A stretch of 64,000 bases of DNA, from NCBI RefSeq assembly GCF_014193675.1, contig NZ_BLXZ01000005.1:124001-188000 (forward strand), read 5' to 3'. The translations under genes and the position numbers were made by a program. The notes under the pieces were generated by a model. The model worked only from the letters and a program-made list of their open reading frames with translations, made no database searches and was not told the DNA's origin. Within the stretch, counting starts at the first letter, position 1; each line of letters starts with the position of its first letter. Shown piece after piece: positions 33,791-40,815 of the stretch. The DNA comes from Geomonas limicola. GTDB lineage: Bacteria; Desulfobacterota; Desulfuromonadia; Geobacterales; Geobacteraceae.

Positions 33791-34420
33791 ATGCTTCTGG
33801 AAACAATCGTAGTAGGCCCCTTGGGCGTTAACTGTTTCATCCTGGGAGACAAAAAGAGCAAGGAAGGGGTGGTGGTCGACCCCGGTGCGGACAGCGACAT
33901 GGTGCTCGCCGCGGTGAACCGCCTCGGGCTCAAGATCAAGTACCTCATCAACACCCACGGTCACTTCGACCATGTCGGCGGCAACCGGCAGGTCAAGGAG
34001 GCAACCGGTGCGGAATTCCTGATCCACCAAAGCGACGTGCGGCTGCTCGAGATGGCGGCGCGCTCTGCCCAGAACTACGGGCTGGTGGTGGAAAACTCGC
34101 CGCTTCCGGACCGCTACCTGACCGACGGCATGCAGCTTAGCTACGGTACGAGGACCATCGAGGTGCTGCATACCCCGGGGCATACCCAGGGGGGGTGCTG
34201 CCTCTTCTTGAGACACGAAGGGGTGGTGATCACCGGCGATACCCTCTTTGCCGATTCCGTCGGGCGTACCGACCTCCCCGGCGGATCTCACGAACAGCTG
34301 ATCCGCTCCATCAACGAGAAACTGCTGCCGCTCGACGACGCCGTCGTGGTCTGGCCGGGACATGGTCCTTCCAGCACCATCGGGCAGGAGCGGCGCTACA
34401 ACCCGTACCTCAACGAGTAG
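33791..34420 (+). CDS. Metallo-beta-lactamase-fold hydrolase (glyoxalase II-like)
   Basis: 209 residues. HxHxDH metal motif in NTHGHFDHVGG; further ligands in HTPGHTQGGCC and TGDTLFADSVGRTDLPGG and the C-terminal His in VWPGHGPSSTIGQE. This short single-domain form is the common YcbL-like/glyoxalase II-like thioester hydrolase. AAGGAGGA lies six bases before the ATG. It is 33 bases after the HD gene and 9 bases before coaBC, a probable three-gene operon. Natural thioester or other substrate unknown. Cytoplasmic. Confidence 0.92.
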   Translation: MLLETIVVGPLGVNCFILGDKKSKEGVVVDPGADSDMVLAAVNRLGLKIKYLINTHGHFDHVGGNRQVKEATGAEFLIHQSDVRLLEMAARSAQNYGLVVENSPLPDRYLTDGMQLSYGTRTIEVLHTPGHTQGGCCLFLRHEGVVITGDTLFADSVGRTDLPGGSHEQLIRSINEKLLPLDDAVVVWPGHGPSSTIGQERRYNPYLNE

Positions 34421-34429
34421 GGGGGAGCC

Positions 34430-35626
34430 ATGCTGCGAGGCAAGACCATCGTCCTCGGGGTGACCGGGGGAATCGCGGTGTACAAGGCGGTGGAGCTCTT
34501 GCGCCTTTTGACCAAGGCGGGGACCGCGGTGCACGTGGTGATGACCCGGGGAGCCACCGAGTTCGTGACGCCGCTCACCTTCCAGACCCTCTCGGGGAAC
34601 CCCGTGCATCTCGAGCTCTTCAACCTGATCTCCGAGCAGCAGATCGGCCACATCTCGCTCGCCGAGCGTGCCGACCTGTTTATCATCGCGCCTGCCACCG
34701 CGAACTTCATCGGCAAGGTAGCGAACGGCATCGCCGACGACCTCCTGACCACCACCGTGATGGCGACCAGGGCCCCGGTGCTTCTCGCGCCGGCCATGAA
34801 CGTGCACATGTACCAGAACCCGATCTACCGGGAGAACGAGGAAAAGCTCAAGCGGCACGGTTACCTGATCGTCCCCCCCGCCAGCGGGATGCTCGCCTGC
34901 GGCTACGAAGGGGAAGGGAAACTCCCCGAGCCGGAGCACCTGTTCGAGGAGGCCCTGGCCGCTCTCACCCCGAAGAAGCTCGCCAAGACCCGCATCCTGG
35001 TGACGGCAGGGCCGACGCAGGAAGAGATCGACCCGGTTCGCTTCATCTCCAACCACTCCTCGGGGAAGATGGGGTACGCCATCGCCCGGCAGGCCCGCCT
35101 GCGCGGCGCCGAGGTGACCCTGGTAACCGGTCCCTGCGCCATCGTGCCCCCCTATGGGGTCGAGGTCGTGCGGGTGCAGAGTGCGGCCGCGATGCGCGAG
35201 GCGGTACTGGCGCGGCTGGAAACGACCGATGTCGTGATCAAGGCCGCCGCGGTTGCCGACTACCGCCCCAAGGCCCGTGCCGGGCAGAAGGTGAAGAAGG
35301 TAGCCGAGGAACTCGCTATCGAACTGGAGAAGAATCCCGACATACTGGGCGAGGTGGGGCGTTTGAAAGGGAAGCAGCTGCTGGTGGGGTTCGCGGCGGA
35401 AACCGACGACCTGGTGGCGAACGCAAAGGCGAAGCTTGCCAGGAAGAACCTCGATCTCATCGTCGCCAACGATGTTTCGCAGGAAGGCGCCGGCTTCAAC
35501 GTCGACACCAACATCGCGAAGCTCCTCTTCGCGGACGGCCGTATCGAGGATGTGCCGCTTACCGGCAAGCAGGAGCTGGCCGGAATCATCCTGGACCGGG
35601 TCGAGCAGCTGAGAAAGGCAGGTTAA
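34430..35626 (+). CDS. coaBC: Phosphopantothenoylcysteine decarboxylase/synthetase
   Basis: 398-residue bifunctional enzyme of CoA synthesis. The N-terminal CoaC flavoprotein half (about 1-180) decarboxylates phosphopantothenoylcysteine; landmarks are GVTGGIAVYKAVELLR, the active-site His in QIGHISLAERAD, APATANFIGKVANGIADD and the PXMNxxM motif in APAMNVHMYQNP. The C-terminal CoaB half (about 185-398) joins phosphopantothenate and cysteine with CTP; landmarks are ILVTAGPTQEEIDPVRFISNHSSGKMG and VGFAAETDD. GGGGGAG precedes the ATG. Length is standard and all core motifs are intact. Confidence 0.97.
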   Translation: MLRGKTIVLGVTGGIAVYKAVELLRLLTKAGTAVHVVMTRGATEFVTPLTFQTLSGNPVHLELFNLISEQQIGHISLAERADLFIIAPATANFIGKVANGIADDLLTTTVMATRAPVLLAPAMNVHMYQNPIYRENEEKLKRHGYLIVPPASGMLACGYEGEGKLPEPEHLFEEALAALTPKKLAKTRILVTAGPTQEEIDPVRFISNHSSGKMGYAIARQARLRGAEVTLVTGPCAIVPPYGVEVVRVQSAAAMREAVLARLETTDVVIKAAAVADYRPKARAGQKVKKVAEELAIELEKNPDILGEVGRLKGKQLLVGFAAETDDLVANAKAKLARKNLDLIVANDVSQEGAGFNVDTNIAKLLFADGRIEDVPLTGKQELAGIILDRVEQLRKAG

Positions 35627-35671
35627 GGGGAAGAGGGGAGGGCGAGGTGACCTGCAACGATGCAGGGATAC

Positions 35672-36592
35672 TCAGCTCGACAGAATCTGCCCCAACAGCT
35701 CCGGCTGGCAGATGGCTTCCCTCAGTTTTACCTTGATCTCTTCGAGTTCGGCGTAGGCCTGGGCCTTGGTGAGCTTGCCGCTGCGGTAGAGCAGCCGCAG
35801 GTTCTTGCGCACCGCCTCCGCTACCGCGAGGGCCTTCTCCCCGGTGGGGTCGGCGTGGAAGTAGCGCGACTCGGTCCCGTTGTTGAGAAAGTCGAAGACC
35901 GCTTCCTGCGCCAGTTGCATGTACTCGTCACGGTCGCTGTCCTCCAGGGCGTAGCGGGAGGAATCGGACAGGGTCTGCAGGAGGCTTTGCCACTTCTCCA
36001 TGCGGCTTACCAGAAGGATCGAGTTGAAGATCCGCTTGTTGGTGGTGAAGGAGAAGATGGTGTCCGAGAGGACCCTGCGCAACAGCTGGTCGTTCTTGCT
36101 GAAGTGCTCCCGCGAGACCTTCTTGCCGGTCTCCCAGATCTCCTTGTCCACGTAGTTCTCGAAACGCATTTCCCAGTAGGCGTGCTTCAAGGTGAGCGAC
36201 GAGAAACTGCGCATCACCTTGAACGGGACGAAGTAGTTATGCGCGATGCAATCCGCCGCCAGATGGCTTAAGTAGCCGTAGGCGCAGGCCATCTGCGACT
36301 GATCGCCGGCCTTGTCGAGGACCTTGTGACCTATCCTCCAGCGGTGGCAGTGCTGCAGGTAGTGGGTGAATTTTTTCCCGATGGTGATGTCGGCTGCGAT
36401 GGTGCCGTAGAGGAAGTCGTAAGGGTGGCTGCGGATAACGGCGGCGACGCTCGGCTCGAGGGCCTCCAGGTGGGACAGCACGTGCATTCCGAGCTGCAGG
36501 TGGATACCGGCACCCCAGGCGAAGGCATGGTCGGGAACAGCAAGGACGAGTAACAGGGCGGCGCTGAGAAGTATAAACATGCCGAAAAGCAT
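35672..36592 (-). CDS. Zinc-dependent phospholipase C-like exported protein
   Basis: About 306 residues. A signal peptide (FILLSAALLLVLAVPDHAFA) is followed at once by Trp (WGAGIHLQLG): in bacterial zinc phospholipase C enzymes the mature N-terminal Trp is itself a zinc ligand. Other expected ligands follow in order: His in GAGIHLQ, Asp in GTIAADITIGK, His in THYLQHCH and the HxxxDxxxH motif in YGYLSHLAADCIAHNYF. This is the PF00882-type pattern. The substrate may be a phospholipid but is unproven; the rest is divergent and helical. Start uncertain: ATG 36592 and ATG 36580 are in frame and neither has a clear ribosome site. Divergent from the next gene across only 35 bases. Confidence 0.82.
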   Translation of the reverse strand: MLFGMFILLSAALLLVLAVPDHAFAWGAGIHLQLGMHVLSHLEALEPSVAAVIRSHPYDFLYGTIAADITIGKKFTHYLQHCHRWRIGHKVLDKAGDQSQMACAYGYLSHLAADCIAHNYFVPFKVMRSFSSLTLKHAYWEMRFENYVDKEIWETGKKVSREHFSKNDQLLRRVLSDTIFSFTTNKRIFNSILLVSRMEKWQSLLQTLSDSSRYALEDSDRDEYMQLAQEAVFDFLNNGTESRYFHADPTGEKALAVAEAVRKNLRLLYRSGKLTKAQAYAELEEIKVKLREAICQPELLGQILSS

Positions 36593-36627
36593 AGTGAATG
36601 GCTGCCGAAAAGTAAAGGGGTTTGCAA

Positions 36628-37371
36628 ATGGATCAGGCACACGGTGTGGACGAGAGGGAGTTTCTGCTGCAGGCACTCAAGGGGTACCTCGAGGAGCTCC
36701 GTGACACCGGCGTGGACGCACTTGAGTACGGCGAGGTCTCGGCTGCCCCCTTGGTGAGCCCGAAGTCCCAATCCGCTCCCGCCGCAGAGACTGTCGAACT
36801 CTCCAGGGTCCAGACTCCCGCTGAAAGTCTGCCGCCTGCCCCGGTACCGAATGCGTTGGCTGAGGTAGGAACTGCCGCGACGCCGACTGCGGCGGGTGCC
36901 GTTGCCGCTTCCGAGCACCCGGCCGAAGCCGCCGCCGAATTGTGCTCCGTAACTGGCGACCCGCAGACCCGACTGCTGGTGGTGACGACCGGCGACGGGT
37001 TCCAGGGGGAGGCCGGCGAGCTACTGGCCAATATCGTCAAGGCGATGGGCTTTGAGCGCGACCAGGTGTGCCTCATCACCTTTACTGCCGCTTCGCCGGG
37101 GGAGTTGGGGCCGCTGCGCAAGGAGCTTTTGCATCGGATAGCGGCCGTGGCGCCCGAGGCGGTGGTGGCCTTCGGCGAACCGGCGGCCCAGGTAGCACTC
37201 GGTACCCGCGATCCCCTGGCCAAGCTGCGCGGGCGGTTCCACAACCTGGGTGGCATCCCGCTCATGCCGACGCTGCACGCCGAGGACCTGGTCGTCGACG
37301 TCTCGCTGAAACGGCAGGTCTGGAACGAGATGCAGCAGGTGATGAAGCGCCTGGCGGAGAACTCGCGCTAA
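36628..37371 (+). CDS. Uracil-DNA-glycosylase-fold protein lacking the family-4 iron-sulfur cysteines
   Basis: 247 residues. An N-terminal helical segment (FLLQALKGYLEELRDTGVDA) as in many family-4 UDGs, a disordered Ala/Pro/Val-rich linker (about 40-105), then a C-terminal half that follows the UDG-4 pattern: GEAGELLANIVKAMGFERDQVCLI, IAAVAPEAVVAFGEPAAQVALG, LAKLRGRFHNLGGIPLMPTLH. The catalytic GEAPG motif is not preserved (VVTTGDGFQGEAGELL) and only two Cys are visible (ELCSVTG and QVCLIT), so the four-Cys Fe-S site is missing. The terminal HPxYLL becomes HAEDLV. Probably a non-catalytic or altered member. ATG 36628 follows AAAGGGG. Confidence 0.75.
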   Translation: MDQAHGVDEREFLLQALKGYLEELRDTGVDALEYGEVSAAPLVSPKSQSAPAAETVELSRVQTPAESLPPAPVPNALAEVGTAATPTAAGAVAASEHPAEAAAELCSVTGDPQTRLLVVTTGDGFQGEAGELLANIVKAMGFERDQVCLITFTAASPGELGPLRKELLHRIAAVAPEAVVAFGEPAAQVALGTRDPLAKLRGRFHNLGGIPLMPTLHAEDLVVDVSLKRQVWNEMQQVMKRLAENSR

Positions 37372-37547
37372 GGCGCATCCCGCCGAGGCCCCGGTCCGCC
37401 GGTCCGGCTTCTCCAACCGAACCAAACCTGGCATCCCGTCCCTTTCCTATTTCGTCCCCGCGTCCTTACTAACCGACCAGCCACATTCTCAACTCCACCC
37501 CGAGCCGCTCTTCCTCTCTTACGTAGTCCCGCTGCTCCTTCCCCCAA

Positions 37548-37967
37548 TCAGGGTGGTGTCCCGCATGCCTTGAGGTTTCCGTTCTCGTAGAGAAAGATCG
37601 GTTGGTACTCGGCACAGACCCGTTCCCCGAAGGTCGCCTGGTCGAACAGCGTGCAGGTTTCCAGCTTGCCGGTGGGATAGAAGCTGACCACCGTGTACTG
37701 GTTGCAGGTGACGTTGTTGTACACGAAATAGTCGCGCGTCGTGCAGCTGCGCAGCTTGCCGTTTTGATAGACCGTTGCCGGCATGTACTGGGCACAGTTA
37801 ACGCTGTCGATCACCGTGTCGTCGCTCATGGGACAACTTTGCACCTTGCCGTCGGGAAAGTAGCTCACAGACGAGCCCGGCTTGCAGAGGGGGAGATCGA
37901 TCCCCGCTGCCCAACCGGTGCTACCGATGAGCAGTGCCACACTGAGTGCCACCATCAGCTTTCTCAT
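37548..37967 (-). CDS. Exported repeat protein (MORN-like four-fold repeat)
   Basis: 139 residues with a Sec signal (VALSVALLIGSTGWAAG). The mature chain is built of four tandem units of about 29-30 residues. Each has aromatic-Tyr/Phe-x-x-Gly-Lys-hydrophobic-x-x-Cys: SYFPDGKVQSC, TVYQNGKLRSC, SFYPTGKLETC, FLYENGNLKAC, with further Cys before each next unit (SVNCAQ, NVTCNQ, RVCAEY). It resembles MORN or YwqK-like toxin-antitoxin repeat folds, which have F/Y-x-x-G-K/N-hydrophobic cores. Eight Cys in the periplasm suggest disulfides. Function unknown. GAGGAG precedes the ATG. Confidence 0.75.
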   Translation of the reverse strand: MRKLMVALSVALLIGSTGWAAGIDLPLCKPGSSVSYFPDGKVQSCPMSDDTVIDSVNCAQYMPATVYQNGKLRSCTTRDYFVYNNVTCNQYTVVSFYPTGKLETCTLFDQATFGERVCAEYQPIFLYENGNLKACGTPP

Positions 37968-38061
37968 ATCGCTCCTCCTGGTGCTGTTGTAGTCAGGCTG
38001 TCCGATGCCGTTGCCAGTATACTGGCGAAAAACCGCAATTCAACGGGCCAGTAGGTACTGC

Positions 38062-38089
38062 TTGACACAAGAGGTATATTGGTTATCTT
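38062..38089 (+). promoter_or_regulatory. Promoter of the BON lipoprotein gene
   Basis: TTGACA (38062-38067), 16-base spacer, TATCTT (38084-38089). Confidence 0.7.
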
Positions 38090-38132
38090 TAATCTGCTTC
38101 AGATCCCAACTATGCAGGAGAGGAGAGAAACC

Positions 38133-38453
38133 ATGCGTACAATCTTCGGCTTCGCACGACTTCTGGCTGTTCTGGCAATCTTTGTCGCGTTCCAAGGGTG
38201 CAGCACAACGCAGAGCCATGAGAGTACCGGCCAGTATGTTGATGACTCTGTGGTCACCAGTAAGGTAAAAGCTGCCATTGTGAATGACATGGCTTTGAAG
38301 GGACTCCAGATCAACGTGAAAACCTACCAGGGAGTGGTACAGTTGAGCGGCTTTGTCAATTCCACCGCCAACGCGAGCAGGGCCGAGGAGTTGGCCCGCG
38401 GCGTACAGGGTGTCACCGAGGTACACAACGATCTGATCGTGAAGGGGCAATAG
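38133..38453 (+). CDS. BON-domain lipoprotein
   Basis: 106 residues: signal with lipobox (AVLAIFVAFQGC), then a single BON domain (about 32-104: DDSVVTSKVKAAIVNDMALKG, INVKTYQGVVQLSGFV, AEELARGVQGVTEVHNDLIV). BON domains bind phospholipid surfaces; small lipoproteins of this kind (OsmY/YraP-like) sit in the periplasm or outer membrane and are often stress-induced. GGAGAG precedes the ATG at 38133; an earlier in-frame ATG at 38079 overlaps the promoter and is rejected. Single-gene unit closed by a terminator. Confidence 0.9.
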   Translation: MRTIFGFARLLAVLAIFVAFQGCSTTQSHESTGQYVDDSVVTSKVKAAIVNDMALKGLQINVKTYQGVVQLSGFVNSTANASRAEELARGVQGVTEVHNDLIVKGQ

Positions 38454-38498
38454 CCTGTTGCCAAGCCGCGGCACGCCGCGGATTCTGGATCCGGACAC

Positions 38499-38526
38499 AG
38501 GGCGTAGCCAGCTACGCCCTTTTTTT
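38499..38526 (+). terminator. Terminator after the BON lipoprotein
   Basis: AGGGCGTAGC, two-base loop, GCTACGCCCT, then six T. Confidence 0.93.
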
Positions 38527-38594
38527 GGCCGGTACCACGCCCTTTCCGGCACGGGACCCGGGTAGCGGGCAACCACCAACATCGAGGGAGCACC

Positions 38595-39947
38595 ATGCAA
38601 CGAAGCACTACGGCACACGGGTTACCCGACACCTTTTCTCCCAGGCCCCGCGCTGCAGAACGGGTTCCCGCAGCCTCTGGCCGCCTCGTTCTTGGTCTGC
38701 TACTCGCGAGCCTTTTCTGCGCCCCCCTCAAACTCTGGGCTGCCGGCGAGTACGGCTACCCGATCCCTGGTGCCTACGAGGCCACCATCCTGGGGACGCC
38801 GGGAAACCTCAAGCCGGAACTCCCCACCAAGATGCGGGTGCGCAACCTGGTACTCGACATCTTCCCGGACCGTGAACGTCCTCCGATTTTCTTCTACGAC
38901 GACGGCCTGCGCTGCACCTTCGCCTACCAGAAAAAGCCGGCACCGCTGGTCTTCCTGATCGCGGGGACCGGCGCGAGCGACCGAGCCACCGTCCAGATCA
39001 CCATGCTCAAGGCGCTCTACCAGGCGGGGTTCCACGTCATCACCCTGCCGTCTCCCACCAATGCCAACTTCGTCATCTCCGGTTCGCGCACCCGGATTCC
39101 GGGCGATCTCTACCAGGACTCGGAGGACCTCTACCGGGCCATGGAGGTCGCCTGGAACAAGGTCAAGGGTGACATCGAGGTGACCTCGTTCAATCTGGGG
39201 GGCTACAGCCTGGGCGGGACCGAGGCCGCCTTCGTGGCGCGCCTGGACCGGGAACGGAAGGTGTTCAACTTCAAAAAGGTGCTCCTGATCGATCCCGCGG
39301 TGAGCGTGTTTCACTCCGCGGCGCGCATCGAGGAACTCCTGGGCCAGATTCCGGGAGGCTCGGGCAAGCTGGGTGCCTTCTTCAACCGCATGCTCTACAA
39401 GTTCAGCGAGTTCTACAACTACGGGAATTTCGTCGGCATCGACAACAACTTCCTCTACGCGGTGTACCAGGAGAAGATCTTTTCTCCGGACGAGGCGGCG
39501 GGGCTCATCGGTCTTACCTTCCGGATCAACCTGGCCGGGATGATCTTCGCCTCCGATGTGATGACCAACAGCGGCTACGTGGTCCCCAAGAACAAGGTGC
39601 TCAAGGTGGGCGACTCGCTCTTCGACTACCTGATGGTCTCCAGCCACCTGAGTTTCTTCGACTACTTCAACGAGTACTTCTTCCCGTACTACCAGGAGAG
39701 CCACCCGGGGGTGACCAGGGAACAGGTGATTTCCTATTTCGACCTGCGCAGCATCGAAGGGTACCTGAAGTCCTCCCCCCAGTTCGGGGTCATGGCAAAC
39801 GACAACGACTTCATCCTCACCGCCGAGGACCGCGACTACCTGAAGGGGATCTTCGGCGAGCGGGCCAAGTTCTACCCGCGCGGCGGCCACCTGGGTAACC
39901 TGGAGTACAAGGAAAACCTGGCCTACATGGTCGATTTCTTCAAGTAG
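38595..39947 (+). CDS. Alpha/beta hydrolase, exported
   Basis: 450 residues. A basic N-terminus of about 28 residues precedes a hydrophobic signal-like segment (LVLGLLLASLFCAPLKLWA), so it is exported or anchored. The nucleophile elbow is GGYSLGGTEAAF (GxSxG); an oxyanion segment is LVFLIAGTGASD and a possible catalytic His is in YPRGGHLGNL near the C-terminus. The nearest recognised class is the alpha/beta-hydrolase superfamily; substrate unknown. Its stop is 10 bases before mlaA, so the pair is almost certainly co-transcribed, suggesting a lipid or envelope substrate. GAGGGAG precedes the ATG. Confidence 0.8.
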   Translation: MQRSTTAHGLPDTFSPRPRAAERVPAASGRLVLGLLLASLFCAPLKLWAAGEYGYPIPGAYEATILGTPGNLKPELPTKMRVRNLVLDIFPDRERPPIFFYDDGLRCTFAYQKKPAPLVFLIAGTGASDRATVQITMLKALYQAGFHVITLPSPTNANFVISGSRTRIPGDLYQDSEDLYRAMEVAWNKVKGDIEVTSFNLGGYSLGGTEAAFVARLDRERKVFNFKKVLLIDPAVSVFHSAARIEELLGQIPGGSGKLGAFFNRMLYKFSEFYNYGNFVGIDNNFLYAVYQEKIFSPDEAAGLIGLTFRINLAGMIFASDVMTNSGYVVPKNKVLKVGDSLFDYLMVSSHLSFFDYFNEYFFPYYQESHPGVTREQVISYFDLRSIEGYLKSSPQFGVMANDNDFILTAEDRDYLKGIFGERAKFYPRGGHLGNLEYKENLAYMVDFFK

Positions 39948-39957
39948 GAGGGGGCTC

Positions 39958-40752
39958 GTGAGAAACCTCAGAATAACGTGCTGCGCGATCCTGACCGTCT
40001 GCGTCCTGGCGACGCTCACCGCCTGTGCCGGCTCCGGGGCCCACACCCGCAGCGAGCTCCCTCCGCGCCACAGCATAGCCGAGCTCAAGGACGAGCCGTT
40101 CGCCGTGGTGCACGACCCCTGGGAGAGTTTCAACCGGCACATGTACAAGTTCGATTACTACTTCGACAAATACCTTTTCCTGCCGGCCGTGCGCGGTTAC
40201 GAATTCGTCACCCCGGTGTTCCTGCAGGACCGCATCTCGAACTTCTACAACAACATCGCCGAGGTCCGCAATTTCACCAACAGCGCCTTTCAGCTCAAGG
40301 GGAAGGATTCCGTCAAGACCTTGGGGCGCTTTGTTACCAACAGCACCATCGGGTTGGGAGGGCTGTTCGATCCGGCAAGCAAGCTCGGACTCGAGCGGAA
40401 CTACCAGGATTTCGGGAAAACCCTCGGCTACTGGGGCGTAGATTCCGGCCCGTACCTGGTGCTCCCCATCTTCGGACCCTCCTCGGTGCGCGACACCGGC
40501 GGACTCCTGGTGGACAGCGGCATCACCTACGGGATCTATACGCTCGTCGACCCGTTCCGTGGGGCAGACAACGAGTTTGCGGTAACTGCCGGAATCGAGA
40601 CACTGAACGCGGTCGATACCAGGCACCAGCAGAGTTTCCGCTACTACGAGAGCGGGTTCCCCTTCGAGTACTACCTGGTCAGGTTCATCTACCACGAGAA
40701 GCGGGAAATTGAATCGGGCAAAGCGGGGAAGGACCAGTCGGGTCCGCAGTAG
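39958..40752 (+). CDS. mlaA: MlaA family outer-membrane lipoprotein
   Basis: 264 residues. Lipobox in LATLTAC. MlaA removes mislocalised phospholipid from the outer leaflet of the outer membrane and passes it to MlaC. Family text: DPWESFNRHMYKFDYYFDKY near the N-terminus, the channel-forming helices around RISNFYNNIAEVRNFTNSAFQ, and DFGKTLGYWGVDSGPYLVLP, GPSSVRDTGG. Start codon GTG follows GGAGGGG. Mla transport partners are not adjacent; here the neighbour is an exported alpha/beta hydrolase. A bidirectional terminator lies downstream. Confidence 0.95.
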   Translation: MRNLRITCCAILTVCVLATLTACAGSGAHTRSELPPRHSIAELKDEPFAVVHDPWESFNRHMYKFDYYFDKYLFLPAVRGYEFVTPVFLQDRISNFYNNIAEVRNFTNSAFQLKGKDSVKTLGRFVTNSTIGLGGLFDPASKLGLERNYQDFGKTLGYWGVDSGPYLVLPIFGPSSVRDTGGLLVDSGITYGIYTLVDPFRGADNEFAVTAGIETLNAVDTRHQQSFRYYESGFPFEYYLVRFIYHEKREIESGKAGKDQSGPQ

Positions 40753-40778
40753 GGAGGTCGGCGGGAGTGGGAAGTTCC

Positions 40779-40809
40779 AAGGGGATGGCAAAAAGCCATC
40801 CCCTTTTTT
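40779..40809. terminator. Bidirectional terminator between mlaA and the debranching enzyme
   Basis: AAGGGGATGGC, five-A loop, GCCATCCCCTTTTTT; both flanking genes converge on it. Confidence 0.9.
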
Positions 40810-40815
40810 GTGCCT

